Assembly: GCA_025464645.1 (NCBI GenBank)
Contig: JAODGF010000153.1
Location: forward strand, 1 to 6,905
Source of the DNA: Methanosarcinales archaeon
GTDB taxonomy: Archaea > Halobacteriota > Syntropharchaeia > Alkanophagales > Methanospirareceae
Reading direction: 5' to 3'
Length of the DNA stretch: 6,905 nucleotides
Part shown: one piece after another, positions 1-5,149 of the stretch
How the letters are laid out: the number at the start of each line of letters is the position of its first letter
Numbering within the stretch: the first letter of the stretch is position 1
Position numbers and translations under genes: made by a program
The notes under the pieces: generated by a model
What the model was told of the DNA's origin: nothing
Databases searched by the model: none
The model's input: the letters and a program-made list of their open reading frames with translations, nothing else

Positions 1-1364
1 AAGGAAAGACCATCTTAGAAGTTGCGAAAGGCATTGGCATTGATATACCCACTTTATGTTATCACCCCGCATTAGAACCTTTTGGCGCTTGCAGGTTATG
101 CTCGGTGGAGATAGAGAAACGAGGCAGGAAAAAGATTGTCACTGCCTGTAATTATCCAGTCGAAGATGGACTGACGGTAAACACCAAATCGCCGGAGGTT
201 ATCGAGATAAGGAAGATGCTCTTAGAGCTACTGCTGGCGAGATGCCCCGCGGAGGGAAGGATACAAAGTCTGGCGCAGGAATACGGAGTTGTGAAACCGC
301 GATTCAAACTGGAAGATGAGCGCTGTATTCTCTGCGGTTTGTGTACAAGGGTTTGTGAAGAATTGGTTGGCGTCTCTGCTATCAATGTTATAAGTCGTGG
401 TGTGGAGCGGGCAGTTGGTACGCCGTACAAAGAGCTATCAGACGATTGCATAGGCTGTGGTTCGTGTGCGCTCGTATGCCCCACAGAAGCAATAAAGCGA
501 GAGAAGAATATATATCCAACGACAGAGGAGGATATAAGGGAAATAGAGGATAGATACTTAGAGGGCGCGCGAGATGAAGAATTAGGAGTTTACTGCGATT
601 TAACCGCCGGTAAAGCATCTGTGGATGGTCAAGACGGTGGAATGGTCACCTCTTTGCTTATCTCAGGCATAAAAAATAAGTTCTTTGATGCTGCGCTCGT
701 TGTGCAGCGAAGAGAGGGTTATAAAGCAGAAGCAATTGTGGTTGAGGATATGGATGGGATAAGCCATGCGAGCGGCACGAAATATTTACGTGTGCCGATG
801 ATGTCGAAACTTGAGGCGGCGTTAAAGGCAGGGAAGAGGAGAATTGCGGTTGTTGGTACACCCTGTGAAGTCCGCGCAGTAAGGAAGTTACAACAGCAGT
901 GGGATTTGGAACAAGAATTCCCCGGGACTGAGATTACCATATTGGGGCTATTCTGTTTTGAAAGTTTCGATTATGAAGGTTTAAAGGAAGAAACGAAGAG
1001 GAAATTTGGCATTGACCTTGATAAAGCAGAAAAGACGCAGATAACCAGGGGGAAATACATCGTTACGGCGGATGGGAAGGATTATTCATGCGATGTAAGT
1101 GAGTTTGAGAACGTGGTGAGAGAAGGATGTTCTTTCTGTGATGATTTCGTTTCCAGGCTTGCAGACATCTCCATCGGCTCTGTTGGTAGTCCTGATAGAT
1201 ATTCCACGATGATTGTACGCTCTGAGAAGGGTAAAAAGCTTTTGGATGCGACTGAATTCATGCAAGGTGAGGTAGATAAGCGCGAGATAGCAAAACTGAT
1301 AAGGTTCAAGAAGAAAAGAGCGGATAGGAATTTTGCTCGAATTCTGGAAGGATTAGAGGCATAA
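1..1364 (+). CDS. HoxU/NuoG-like iron-sulfur domain fused to FrhB-type F420 oxidoreductase subunit (5' partial)
   Basis: Open from the left edge; the first complete codon is at 3 and 453 residues are visible. Residues 1-50 carry a [2Fe-2S] ferredoxin pattern (C19, C30, C33, C49) like the N-terminus of HoxU/NuoG. Two CxxCxxCxxxC clusters follow: C108/111/114/118 and C149/152/155/159, the second followed by Pro as in 2x[4Fe-4S] ferredoxins. From about residue 195 the protein resembles FrhB/FdhB/FpoF, the FAD- and [4Fe-4S]-containing subunits that exchange electrons with coenzyme F420: a QDGGMVTSLL motif, GTPC at 285-288, C318, and CSFCDDF at 376-382 followed by ADISIGSVG. The GTG at 105 is not the real start because it would cut the [2Fe-2S] motif in half; by family comparison the true start is probably 10-15 codons upstream. 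The likely role is a cytoplasmic electron-transfer subunit linking F420 to iron-sulfur or flavin partners encoded to the left. The exact partner and direction are inference. Confidence 0.85.
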   Translation, partial: GKTILEVAKGIGIDIPTLCYHPALEPFGACRLCSVEIEKRGRKKIVTACNYPVEDGLTVNTKSPEVIEIRKMLLELLLARCPAEGRIQSLAQEYGVVKPRFKLEDERCILCGLCTRVCEELVGVSAINVISRGVERAVGTPYKELSDDCIGCGSCALVCPTEAIKREKNIYPTTEEDIREIEDRYLEGARDEELGVYCDLTAGKASVDGQDGGMVTSLLISGIKNKFFDAALVVQRREGYKAEAIVVEDMDGISHASGTKYLRVPMMSKLEAALKAGKRRIAVVGTPCEVRAVRKLQQQWDLEQEFPGTEITILGLFCFESFDYEGLKEETKRKFGIDLDKAEKTQITRGKYIVTADGKDYSCDVSEFENVVREGCSFCDDFVSRLADISIGSVGSPDRYSTMIVRSEKGKKLLDATEFMQGEVDKREIAKLIRFKKKRADRNFARILEGLEA

Positions 1365-1368
1365 AAGC

Positions 1369-1377
1369 TTTAAATAT
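1369..1377 (+). promoter_or_regulatory. TATA box of the rhomboid gene (leaderless-type promoter)
   Basis: TTTAAATAT lies in the 34-bp gap after the upstream stop codon, with an A-rich BRE-like stretch (TAAAAG) just before it. Its centre is about 26 bp from the ATG at 1399, the usual TATA-to-start-site distance in archaea. Transcription should therefore begin at or within a base or two of the start codon. No Shine-Dalgarno sequence is visible before that ATG, which agrees with a leaderless mRNA. Confidence 0.65.
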
Positions 1378-1398
1378 GAACCTCTCTTTTCATAATTC

Positions 1399-2187
1399 AT
1401 GGCACGCACACGATGCACAATCTGCGGTAAACCCGCATCATACCGATGTAAATACTGTGGCGACATCCTTTGCAAAGAGCATCTGCCACCAGAAATGCAC
1501 TGGTGCGCTGCACTTGAAGATTATGAGTCAGACCTCGAAGCAGGCAGAACATCTTCCAGTCCATTAGAGTTCAAACCCGAACGTAGTGGGTGGGGACCTG
1601 AAAAGAGAGTTTATACAAATCCTCTTGGCATTTTCTCCGGTAACTATTCGTTCTTACTTCTATTTCTCATCTCCATCTCTTTTGTTTTACAATTGCTCAT
1701 TCCTGGTTATACCAAACTATTAATCCTGAATCCGGCACATGTAATGGAAAGACCCTGGACATTAGTAACACATCTTTTCTTACACGGAAGTTTTATGCAC
1801 TTCCTCATCAACATGCTTGTATTTTTCTTCTTCGCTCCTGTGCTGGAGAGGAAGATAGGAAGTACAAAATTTTTGCTCATCTTTTTCCTCGCGGGGATTT
1901 TTGCAGGAATTGGGTATAGCTTGACTTCTGATATACCCTCGCTGGGTGCAAGTGGTGCAGTATACGGTGTTCTTGGAGCTCTTGCAGTGCTGATGCCAAA
2001 ACTGAAAGTATATATATTCCCTCTTCCTATTCCGGTAGAAATATGGATAGTAGTTATTCTCTTCGCCCTTTACTTTGATGTCTTGCCAATTGCGATGGGT
2101 ACCCCAGATATGATTGCGCACACAGCACATTTATCAGGTCTGCTTTTCGGATTGCTTGCTGGTATGAGTTTAAAGAAAACAGTATAG
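1399..2187 (+). CDS. AN1 zinc-finger rhomboid-family intramembrane serine protease
   Basis: 262 residues. The N-terminus carries a full AN1-type zinc-finger ligand set: C6, C9, C17, C20, C25, H28, H34, C36 (spacing C-2-C-7-C-2-C-4-C-2-H-5-H-1-C). A polar linker (about 40-80) leads to a six-helix rhomboid domain. Rhomboid signatures are RPW in the L1 loop (118-120), H134xxxN138 in the second helix, the nucleophile S185 in GASG (183-186), and H244 in AHLSG, which together form the expected Ser-His dyad. Rhomboids cut membrane proteins within or beside transmembrane helices; with no signal peptide, the zinc finger should face the cytoplasm and may bind a partner or substrate. AN1-rhomboid proteins occur in other archaea, so the fusion is not unique, but its substrate is unknown. 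The ATG is chosen because a TATA box lies 26 bp upstream and the zinc finger begins immediately after it. Confidence 0.92.
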   Translation: MARTRCTICGKPASYRCKYCGDILCKEHLPPEMHWCAALEDYESDLEAGRTSSSPLEFKPERSGWGPEKRVYTNPLGIFSGNYSFLLLFLISISFVLQLLIPGYTKLLILNPAHVMERPWTLVTHLFLHGSFMHFLINMLVFFFFAPVLERKIGSTKFLLIFFLAGIFAGIGYSLTSDIPSLGASGAVYGVLGALAVLMPKLKVYIFPLPIPVEIWIVVILFALYFDVLPIAMGTPDMIAHTAHLSGLLFGLLAGMSLKKTV

Positions 2188-2191
2188 AAAG

Positions 2192-2200
2192 TTATTTATT
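2192..2200 (+). promoter_or_regulatory. TATA box of the DUF22-like gene (leaderless-type promoter)
   Basis: An AT-rich TTATTTATT element sits in the 35-bp gap after the rhomboid stop, preceded by a purine-rich BRE-like stretch (AGAAAG). Its centre is about 27 bp before the ATG at 2223, the same geometry as the rhomboid promoter. No ribosome binding site precedes that ATG, so a leaderless transcript is predicted. The match to the TATA consensus is weaker than for the rhomboid gene. Confidence 0.5.
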
Positions 2201-2222
2201 GAAAAAATGCAAATCCAAGAAC

Positions 2223-2669
2223 ATGGCAAAAATAGAACTCGTTTACTGGAAAGATAAAATAGGTGGGGAAACAGAGAGACTGGTAACAGAGGCGTACAGC
2301 TACGGCTTTTCTGTCGGTCCGCATGGTGAATGGGAAATGATCATCGCAAAGGAGGATAAAGAAGTAAGAAAAAACGAACTCGTGAACATAAAGATAGGAG
2401 AAATAGAAGTACCACCGAAGTCCATCGTCCTGCCTTGCCCTATCATGCGACATGCACTCGGTGTGGTTACCTCGCTCGCAGCGGCTGGAAAGCCATTGTC
2501 CGTTGAGGAAAGAAGGGTTCTTGATGAAGTTATTTTTCATCCATTCACTGATGGTAAGGTGAGTAAAGGGGAACTACTCTGTGTTGTAAACATATTTTAT
2601 GCTGCGATCGAACGAAGGCTTGCGAGGGGAGCGGCGGAGAAGTGGCTGCGCGAGAGATACAGATATTAG
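2223..2669 (+). CDS. DUF22-like conserved archaeal protein
   Basis: 148 residues, soluble, no signal peptide or membrane segment. The protein begins MAKIELVYWKD and contains GPHGEWEMIIA, a central PPKSIVLPCPIMRHALG segment, and near the C-terminus a GKVSKGELLCVVNIFY stretch. I recall this layout as the archaeal DUF22 family, but the assignment is from memory of the family and not a search. The function is unknown; a mostly beta fold with a conserved PCPIMRHA core is what can be seen. An in-frame TTG at 2199 would add eight residues (MKKCKSKN), but it overlaps the predicted TATA box, so the ATG at 2223 is preferred. The gene overlaps the downstream P-loop kinase gene, so the two are probably co-transcribed and translationally coupled. 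The last 20 or so residues are basic and helical (RRLARGAAEKWLRERYRY). Confidence 0.7.
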   Translation: MAKIELVYWKDKIGGETERLVTEAYSYGFSVGPHGEWEMIIAKEDKEVRKNELVNIKIGEIEVPPKSIVLPCPIMRHALGVVTSLAAAGKPLSVEERRVLDEVIFHPFTDGKVSKGELLCVVNIFYAAIERRLARGAAEKWLRERYRY

Positions 2670-3243
2670 TGTTTGCATTTGTCGGTGCGCCTGCCGCGGG
2701 TAAGACCGAAGCGGCATCGGTGGCAAAGGAGCTCGGTATTCCGGTCATAACGATGGGAGAAGTGATAAGAGAGGAGTTAAGAAAACGGGGTCTTCCGTTA
2801 AACGATAAAAATGCGGGACGAATAGCAAATGAACTGAGGGCGAGGGAAGGAATGGATGCGATTGCAAAACGATGCATCCCGCGGATAAAAGCCCGGAAGA
2901 AAAGTGCGGGTAAAAGCAAAAAGTTGTTGTAGTAGATGGTGTGAGGGGCATGGCAGAAGTGGAGGCATTCAAAAAAGAATTTGGCAATGATTTCGTGCTT
3001 GTGAGAGTAGATGCTCCACTTTCACTTAGATATGAGCGAATAAGGTCTCGTGGTAGAGGTGATGACTTAGACTTATTGAGCCTCGAGGAATTTAAGAATC
3101 GAGAGAAAAGGGAGCTTGGATGGGGCATGGAAGAAGCGATGAAAAAAGCAGATAAGATAGTAGAAAATACTGCATCCTTAGAAGAATTTAAAGAGCAGAT
3201 AAAAGGGATTCTTCGTAATTACTCAAAATCTTATCTGTTGTGA
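2642..3243 (+). CDS. UPF0200-type P-loop nucleotide kinase, frame broken by a single-base shift
   Basis: Two abutting reading frames together encode one protein of about 200 residues, close to the 180-190 usual for archaeal UPF0200 kinase-like ATPases. The first frame (2642-2932) holds Walker A GAPAAGKT (15-22), a VITMGEVIREE stretch, and AKRCIPRIK. The second frame, usable from about 2914 to 3243, supplies VVVVDGVRG, which continues directly from IPRIK in family members, then VLVRVDAPLSLRYERI, an RSRGRGDD lid-like arginine segment, and a C-terminal helix. A one-base shift near 2918-2922 joins them. The family resembles dephospho-CoA and adenylate kinases, but its substrate is not established. 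The start is uncertain: GTG 2642 overlaps the upstream gene by 28 bp, while GTG 2669 overlaps its stop by one base (TAGTG) and gives a length closer to homologues. If the frameshift is real in the genome, the protein is split between its P-loop and its lid and is probably inactive. Confidence 0.75.
2914..2932 (+). other. Frameshift point in the UPF0200 gene (A-run)
   Basis: The upstream frame stops at TAG 2930-2932, and the downstream frame has its nearest upstream stop at TAA 2911-2913. Continuous translation therefore needs a shift to -1 between these points. The only homopolymer here is AAAAA at 2918-2922, read as CAAAAAG over the codons AAA-AAG. One extra A, or a -1 ribosomal slip on AAA-AAG, gives SKKVVVVDGVRG, matching the family. 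I see no strong stem-loop just downstream and no clear upstream Shine-Dalgarno stimulator, so a missing base (sequencing error or mutation) is more likely than programmed frameshifting. Confidence 0.7.
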
Positions 3244-3740
3244 AGGGGAAAGCATCCTATAAGCTCCATGTCGTCTATATTTGCAGCAGTAGCGTCAGAA
3301 TCCGAACCCGAAGGGAATGCCTTTTTGGCTACCCGGTATTGCCTCTTTGCCCTGCTCCCCTTTCTCAGCAATATACCTCTCGAATGCATACTCGCTAAAT
3401 ATGTTGATATCGTGCTAAGCCCTATATTTACACCCTTCGCTTCTTCATATAATCTCTTTAACTGTGAAGAAGTGAACCAATCCTTTGGTCGCTTTTCATC
3501 AAACTGCAAAAAATACGCCAATCTATCCTTTATCGGGAGGTCCTCTCCGTCTATATCGTAAGGATTACCAATCAAAGGCGAAGGAATTTCTTCCTCCAAA
3601 AACTTAACTATACGTTCTATCATCGTGGGTTTAAAAGCTTCGTTCGTTAAATCGCCCTCACGGGCAAAGATGGTCTTTATATCTTCGCCTCCTGGCACTT
3701 CTACTTGCACTTTCACTTCTACCTGCACCTTCATTGCCAT
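3231..3740 (-). CDS. Winged-helix-like protein, possible transcriptional regulator (function not recognised)
   Basis: 169 residues from the ATG at 3740. That start is chosen because AGGTGA lies 4 nt before it and a TATA box about 55 bp upstream; a longer reading to 3827 would begin upstream of that TATA box. The N-terminus is an alternating charged/hydrophobic repeat, KVQVEV twice (4-15), then PGG. Residues 40-85 look mostly helical (IERIVKFLEEE, IKDRLAYFLQFDEKRP). Residues 88-137 look like a winged helix: FTSSQLKRLYEEA, then GLSTISTYLASMHSRG as the putative recognition helix, then ILLRKGSRAKRQYRV as a basic wing. The C-terminal tail (141-169) is polar and may be disordered. I do not recognise the family. 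The fold and the divergent position next to dnaJ suggest a DNA-binding regulator, perhaps acting on the shared spacer; this is inference. Its 3' end overlaps the kinase gene by 13 bp in convergent orientation. Confidence 0.7.
   Translation of the reverse strand: MAMKVQVEVKVQVEVPGGEDIKTIFAREGDLTNEAFKPTMIERIVKFLEEEIPSPLIGNPYDIDGEDLPIKDRLAYFLQFDEKRPKDWFTSSQLKRLYEEAKGVNIGLSTISTYLASMHSRGILLRKGSRAKRQYRVAKKAFPSGSDSDATAANIDDMELIGCFPLHNR
3696..3731 (-). repeat. 18-bp in-frame tandem duplication encoding KVQVEV twice
   Basis: Units 3696-3713 and 3714-3731 match at 16 of 18 positions. Both differences are third-position and synonymous on the coding (minus) strand (AAA/AAG and CAA/CAG). The result is a perfect six-residue repeat at residues 4-15 of the winged-helix protein. 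The synonymous-only divergence suggests an older duplication kept under protein-level constraint. Confidence 0.8.
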
Positions 3741-3744
3741 CCCT

Positions 3745-3750
3745 TCACCT
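3745..3750 (-). promoter_or_regulatory. Ribosome binding site of the winged-helix gene
   Basis: On the minus strand AGGTGA stands 4 nt before the ATG at 3740. It matches the archaeal anti-Shine-Dalgarno complement (GGAGGTGA). It decides the start in favour of 3740 over upstream in-frame candidates, and shows that this gene uses a leadered mRNA, unlike the rhomboid and DUF22-like genes. Confidence 0.75.
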
Positions 3751-3766
3751 TCTTCACTTCTTCTAT

Positions 3767-3785
3767 GAACAAATGAAATTAGTTC
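3767..3785. promoter_or_regulatory. Palindromic operator candidate at the winged-helix gene promoter
   Basis: The 19-bp sequence GAACAAATGAAATTAGTTC is an imperfect dyad, GAAC-n-AAT-nnn-ATT-n-GTTC (14 of 18 arm positions pair). It lies between the minus-strand TATA box (3791-3800) and just past the predicted transcription start (about 3770). That is a common location for archaeal repressor operators. Autoregulation by the winged-helix protein is a plausible but untested reading. Confidence 0.45.
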
Positions 3786-3790
3786 GATGT

Positions 3791-3800
3791 TATATATAAA
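3791..3800 (-). promoter_or_regulatory. TATA box of the winged-helix gene
   Basis: On the minus strand this reads TTTATATATA, a strong archaeal TATA box. Transcription should start near 3770, giving a leader of about 30 nt that contains the AGGTGA ribosome binding site. Confidence 0.7.
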
Positions 3801-3851
3801 GGATATGGAGAAATAAAGAAAAATCACTCATATTTCCACTGGAGAGAACAG

Positions 3852-3910
3852 TGAACAAATGAATTCGATAGTCATCCCGAAAAATACAAAAAGTTTATGC
3901 ATAAAGGATA
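3852..3910. repeat. Spacer module copy 2 (three short blocks)
   Basis: Repeats the blocks of copy 1 in order: TGAACAAATGAA (3852-3863), TTCGAT (3864-3869) and ATAAAGGATA (3901-3910). The first two blocks are directly joined here, creating GAATTC, and the third is set further away by an insertion of unrelated sequence. The first block lies about 30 bp upstream of the dnaJ TATA box, and the last overlaps its downstream edge. Confidence 0.6.
3894..3903 (+). promoter_or_regulatory. TATA box of the dnaJ-infB operon
   Basis: TTTATGCATA preceded by an A-rich BRE-like stretch (CAAAAAG). The expected transcription start is near 3924, downstream of the TTG at 3920 and about 22 nt before the TTG at 3947. 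This supports 3947 as the dnaJ start. Confidence 0.55.
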
Positions 3911-3946
3911 AAATAATTCTTGAACAGTGGGGGACGAAGAGCGAAA

Positions 3947-5137
3947 TTGGCACCAAAGAGAGATTACTACGAGACCTTAGGCGTAGGTAAAGGAGCATCG
4001 AAGGAAGAAATAAAGCGTGCTTATCGGAGATTAGCGAAAAAATATCATCCTGACCTTAACAAGAATAACCCTAAAGAAGCGGAGGAAAGGTTTAAAGAGA
4101 TATCTGAGGCTTATGAAGTGTTGTCAGACCCTCAGAAGCGTGCGAATTACGACAGATTCGGGCATGCGGGCGTTGACTTCGGTCCTGGTGGATTTGACTG
4201 GTCACATTTCACACGGTTCAGTGATGTAGAGGACATATTTGGTGATGTATTCAGGGACTTTTTTGGCGGGAATTTTGGTTTCGGTGGGACCAGGGGTGGG
4301 TCTCTATTCGAGGACCTCTTTGGAAGGGGGGGATACACAAGAGCGGAAGAGAGATATGGACGACCAGGACCAGAGAGAGGAAGCGACCTCAGATATGACG
4401 TTGAGATAGACCTCGAGGAAGCAGCGAAGGGGCTGGAGAAGGAATTAAACGTTTCTAAGGAAGAGAGCTGCCCTTCGTGTGGGGGAACGGGTGCGAGTTC
4501 AGGCGGATTAGAAACCTGTTCTACATGCGGAGGAACCGGTCAAATAAGAAATGTGCAAAGGCAAGGCTTTGCTCAATTTATTTCTATCACTACCTGCCCT
4601 CGATGTGGTGGTAGCGGCAAGGTGATAGAGAAGCCCTGTGAGAATTGTGGAGGAAGCGGGAAAATCAGGGTGAATAAGCAAATAACAGTGCGGATACCAC
4701 CGGGTGTGGATACAGGAAGCAGATTAAGGATTGCCGGTGAAGGAGGCGCAGGGGAAAGAGGAGGACCACCGGGCGATTTGTATGTAGTGGTGCATGTAAG
4801 AGAGCATGAATTCTTTAGAAGGGAGGGAAACAACCTGTTTTGTGAAATCCCCGTTCGATTCGCGCAAGCGGTATTTGGCGATGAGATAGAGGTGAAGACG
4901 ATAGATGGTGGCGTTGCAAGAATGAAGATGCCTGCCGGCACGCAATCAGGCACGGTTTTCAGGTTGAAGAATAAAGGGATGCCGGACTTAAAGGGCTATG
5001 GTAGGGGCAACTTGCTGGTGAGAGTGAAGGTAGTAACGCCAACAAAACTGAGTAAAAGGCAGAAGGAATTGTTACGTGAATTTGACAAGGAGGAGGGACA
5101 AAAGACAGGTTCTTTTTGGTGGAACAGGAAAAGATGA
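3947..5137 (+). CDS. dnaJ: Chaperone DnaJ (class I/A Hsp40)
   Basis: 396 residues from TTG 3947, near the usual length of DnaJ. DnaJ delivers unfolded proteins to DnaK (Hsp70) and stimulates its ATPase in the cytoplasm. The domains are in class I order: J domain (about 3-70) with HPD at 34-36; a Gly/Phe-rich segment (about 72-145); four CxxCxGxG zinc motifs at C175/178, C191/194, C217/220 and C231/234; then the C-terminal substrate-binding beta domains. Start choice: TTG 3947 gives MAPKRDYYETLGV, the standard DnaJ N-terminus, whereas TTG 3920 adds nine unconserved residues and lies before the predicted transcription start. A G-rich GGGGGA (3929-3934) is a poor ribosome site. Archaeal dnaJ genes are generally thought to be of bacterial origin and usually sit with grpE and dnaK; neither is visible here, and the gene is instead followed closely by infB. 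Confidence 0.95.
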   Translation: MAPKRDYYETLGVGKGASKEEIKRAYRRLAKKYHPDLNKNNPKEAEERFKEISEAYEVLSDPQKRANYDRFGHAGVDFGPGGFDWSHFTRFSDVEDIFGDVFRDFFGGNFGFGGTRGGSLFEDLFGRGGYTRAEERYGRPGPERGSDLRYDVEIDLEEAAKGLEKELNVSKEESCPSCGGTGASSGGLETCSTCGGTGQIRNVQRQGFAQFISITTCPRCGGSGKVIEKPCENCGGSGKIRVNKQITVRIPPGVDTGSRLRIAGEGGAGERGGPPGDLYVVVHVREHEFFRREGNNLFCEIPVRFAQAVFGDEIEVKTIDGGVARMKMPAGTQSGTVFRLKNKGMPDLKGYGRGNLLVRVKVVTPTKLSKRQKELLREFDKEEGQKTGSFWWNRKR

Positions 5138-5138
5138 G

Positions 5139-5144
5139 AGGTGA
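5139..5144 (+). promoter_or_regulatory. Ribosome binding site of infB
   Basis: AGGTGA lies 5 nt before the ATG at 5150 and immediately after the dnaJ stop (5135-5137). It fixes the infB start and fits translation from a shared dnaJ-infB transcript. Confidence 0.8.
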
Positions 5145-5149
5145 AAGAC

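Larger units (their letters stand above)
3766..3805. repeat. Spacer module copy 1 (three short blocks)
   Basis: Holds three blocks in this order: TGAACAAATGAA (3766-3777), TTCGAT (3783-3788) and ATAAAGGATA (3796-3805). The same three blocks recur in the same order at 3852-3910. In this copy they surround the minus-strand TATA box and the predicted transcription start of the winged-helix gene. Confidence 0.65.

Noticed and set aside
1376..1567. Small plus-strand frame of 63 residues at the start of the rhomboid gene
   Set aside because: It overlaps the zinc-finger coding region in another frame, and its ATG lies within the TATA box of the rhomboid promoter.
2199..2222. TTG at 2199 as the start of the DUF22-like gene
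   Set aside because: It overlaps the predicted TATA box and adds an unconserved lysine-rich octapeptide; ATG 2223 has leaderless-promoter spacing.
2941..3243. Second half of the UPF0200 gene as an independent gene starting at GTG 2941
   Set aside because: There is no ribosome site, the start would cut the VVVVDGVRG motif, and the product would lack a P-loop; it is the continuation of the upstream frame.
3741..3827. N-terminal extension of the winged-helix protein up to 3827
   Set aside because: The extension would be translated across the strong TATA box, and a good AGGTGA stands directly before the ATG at 3740.
3920..3946. TTG at 3920 as the dnaJ start
   Set aside because: It precedes the predicted transcription start and adds nine residues not seen in DnaJ; 3947 gives the standard MAPKRDYYETLG N-terminus.
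3741..3946. Possible small RNA or CRISPR-like array in the spacer
   Set aside because: There are only two copies of short blocks at uneven spacing, with no regular repeat-spacer pattern and no stable hairpin followed by a T-run; regulatory sites explain it better.
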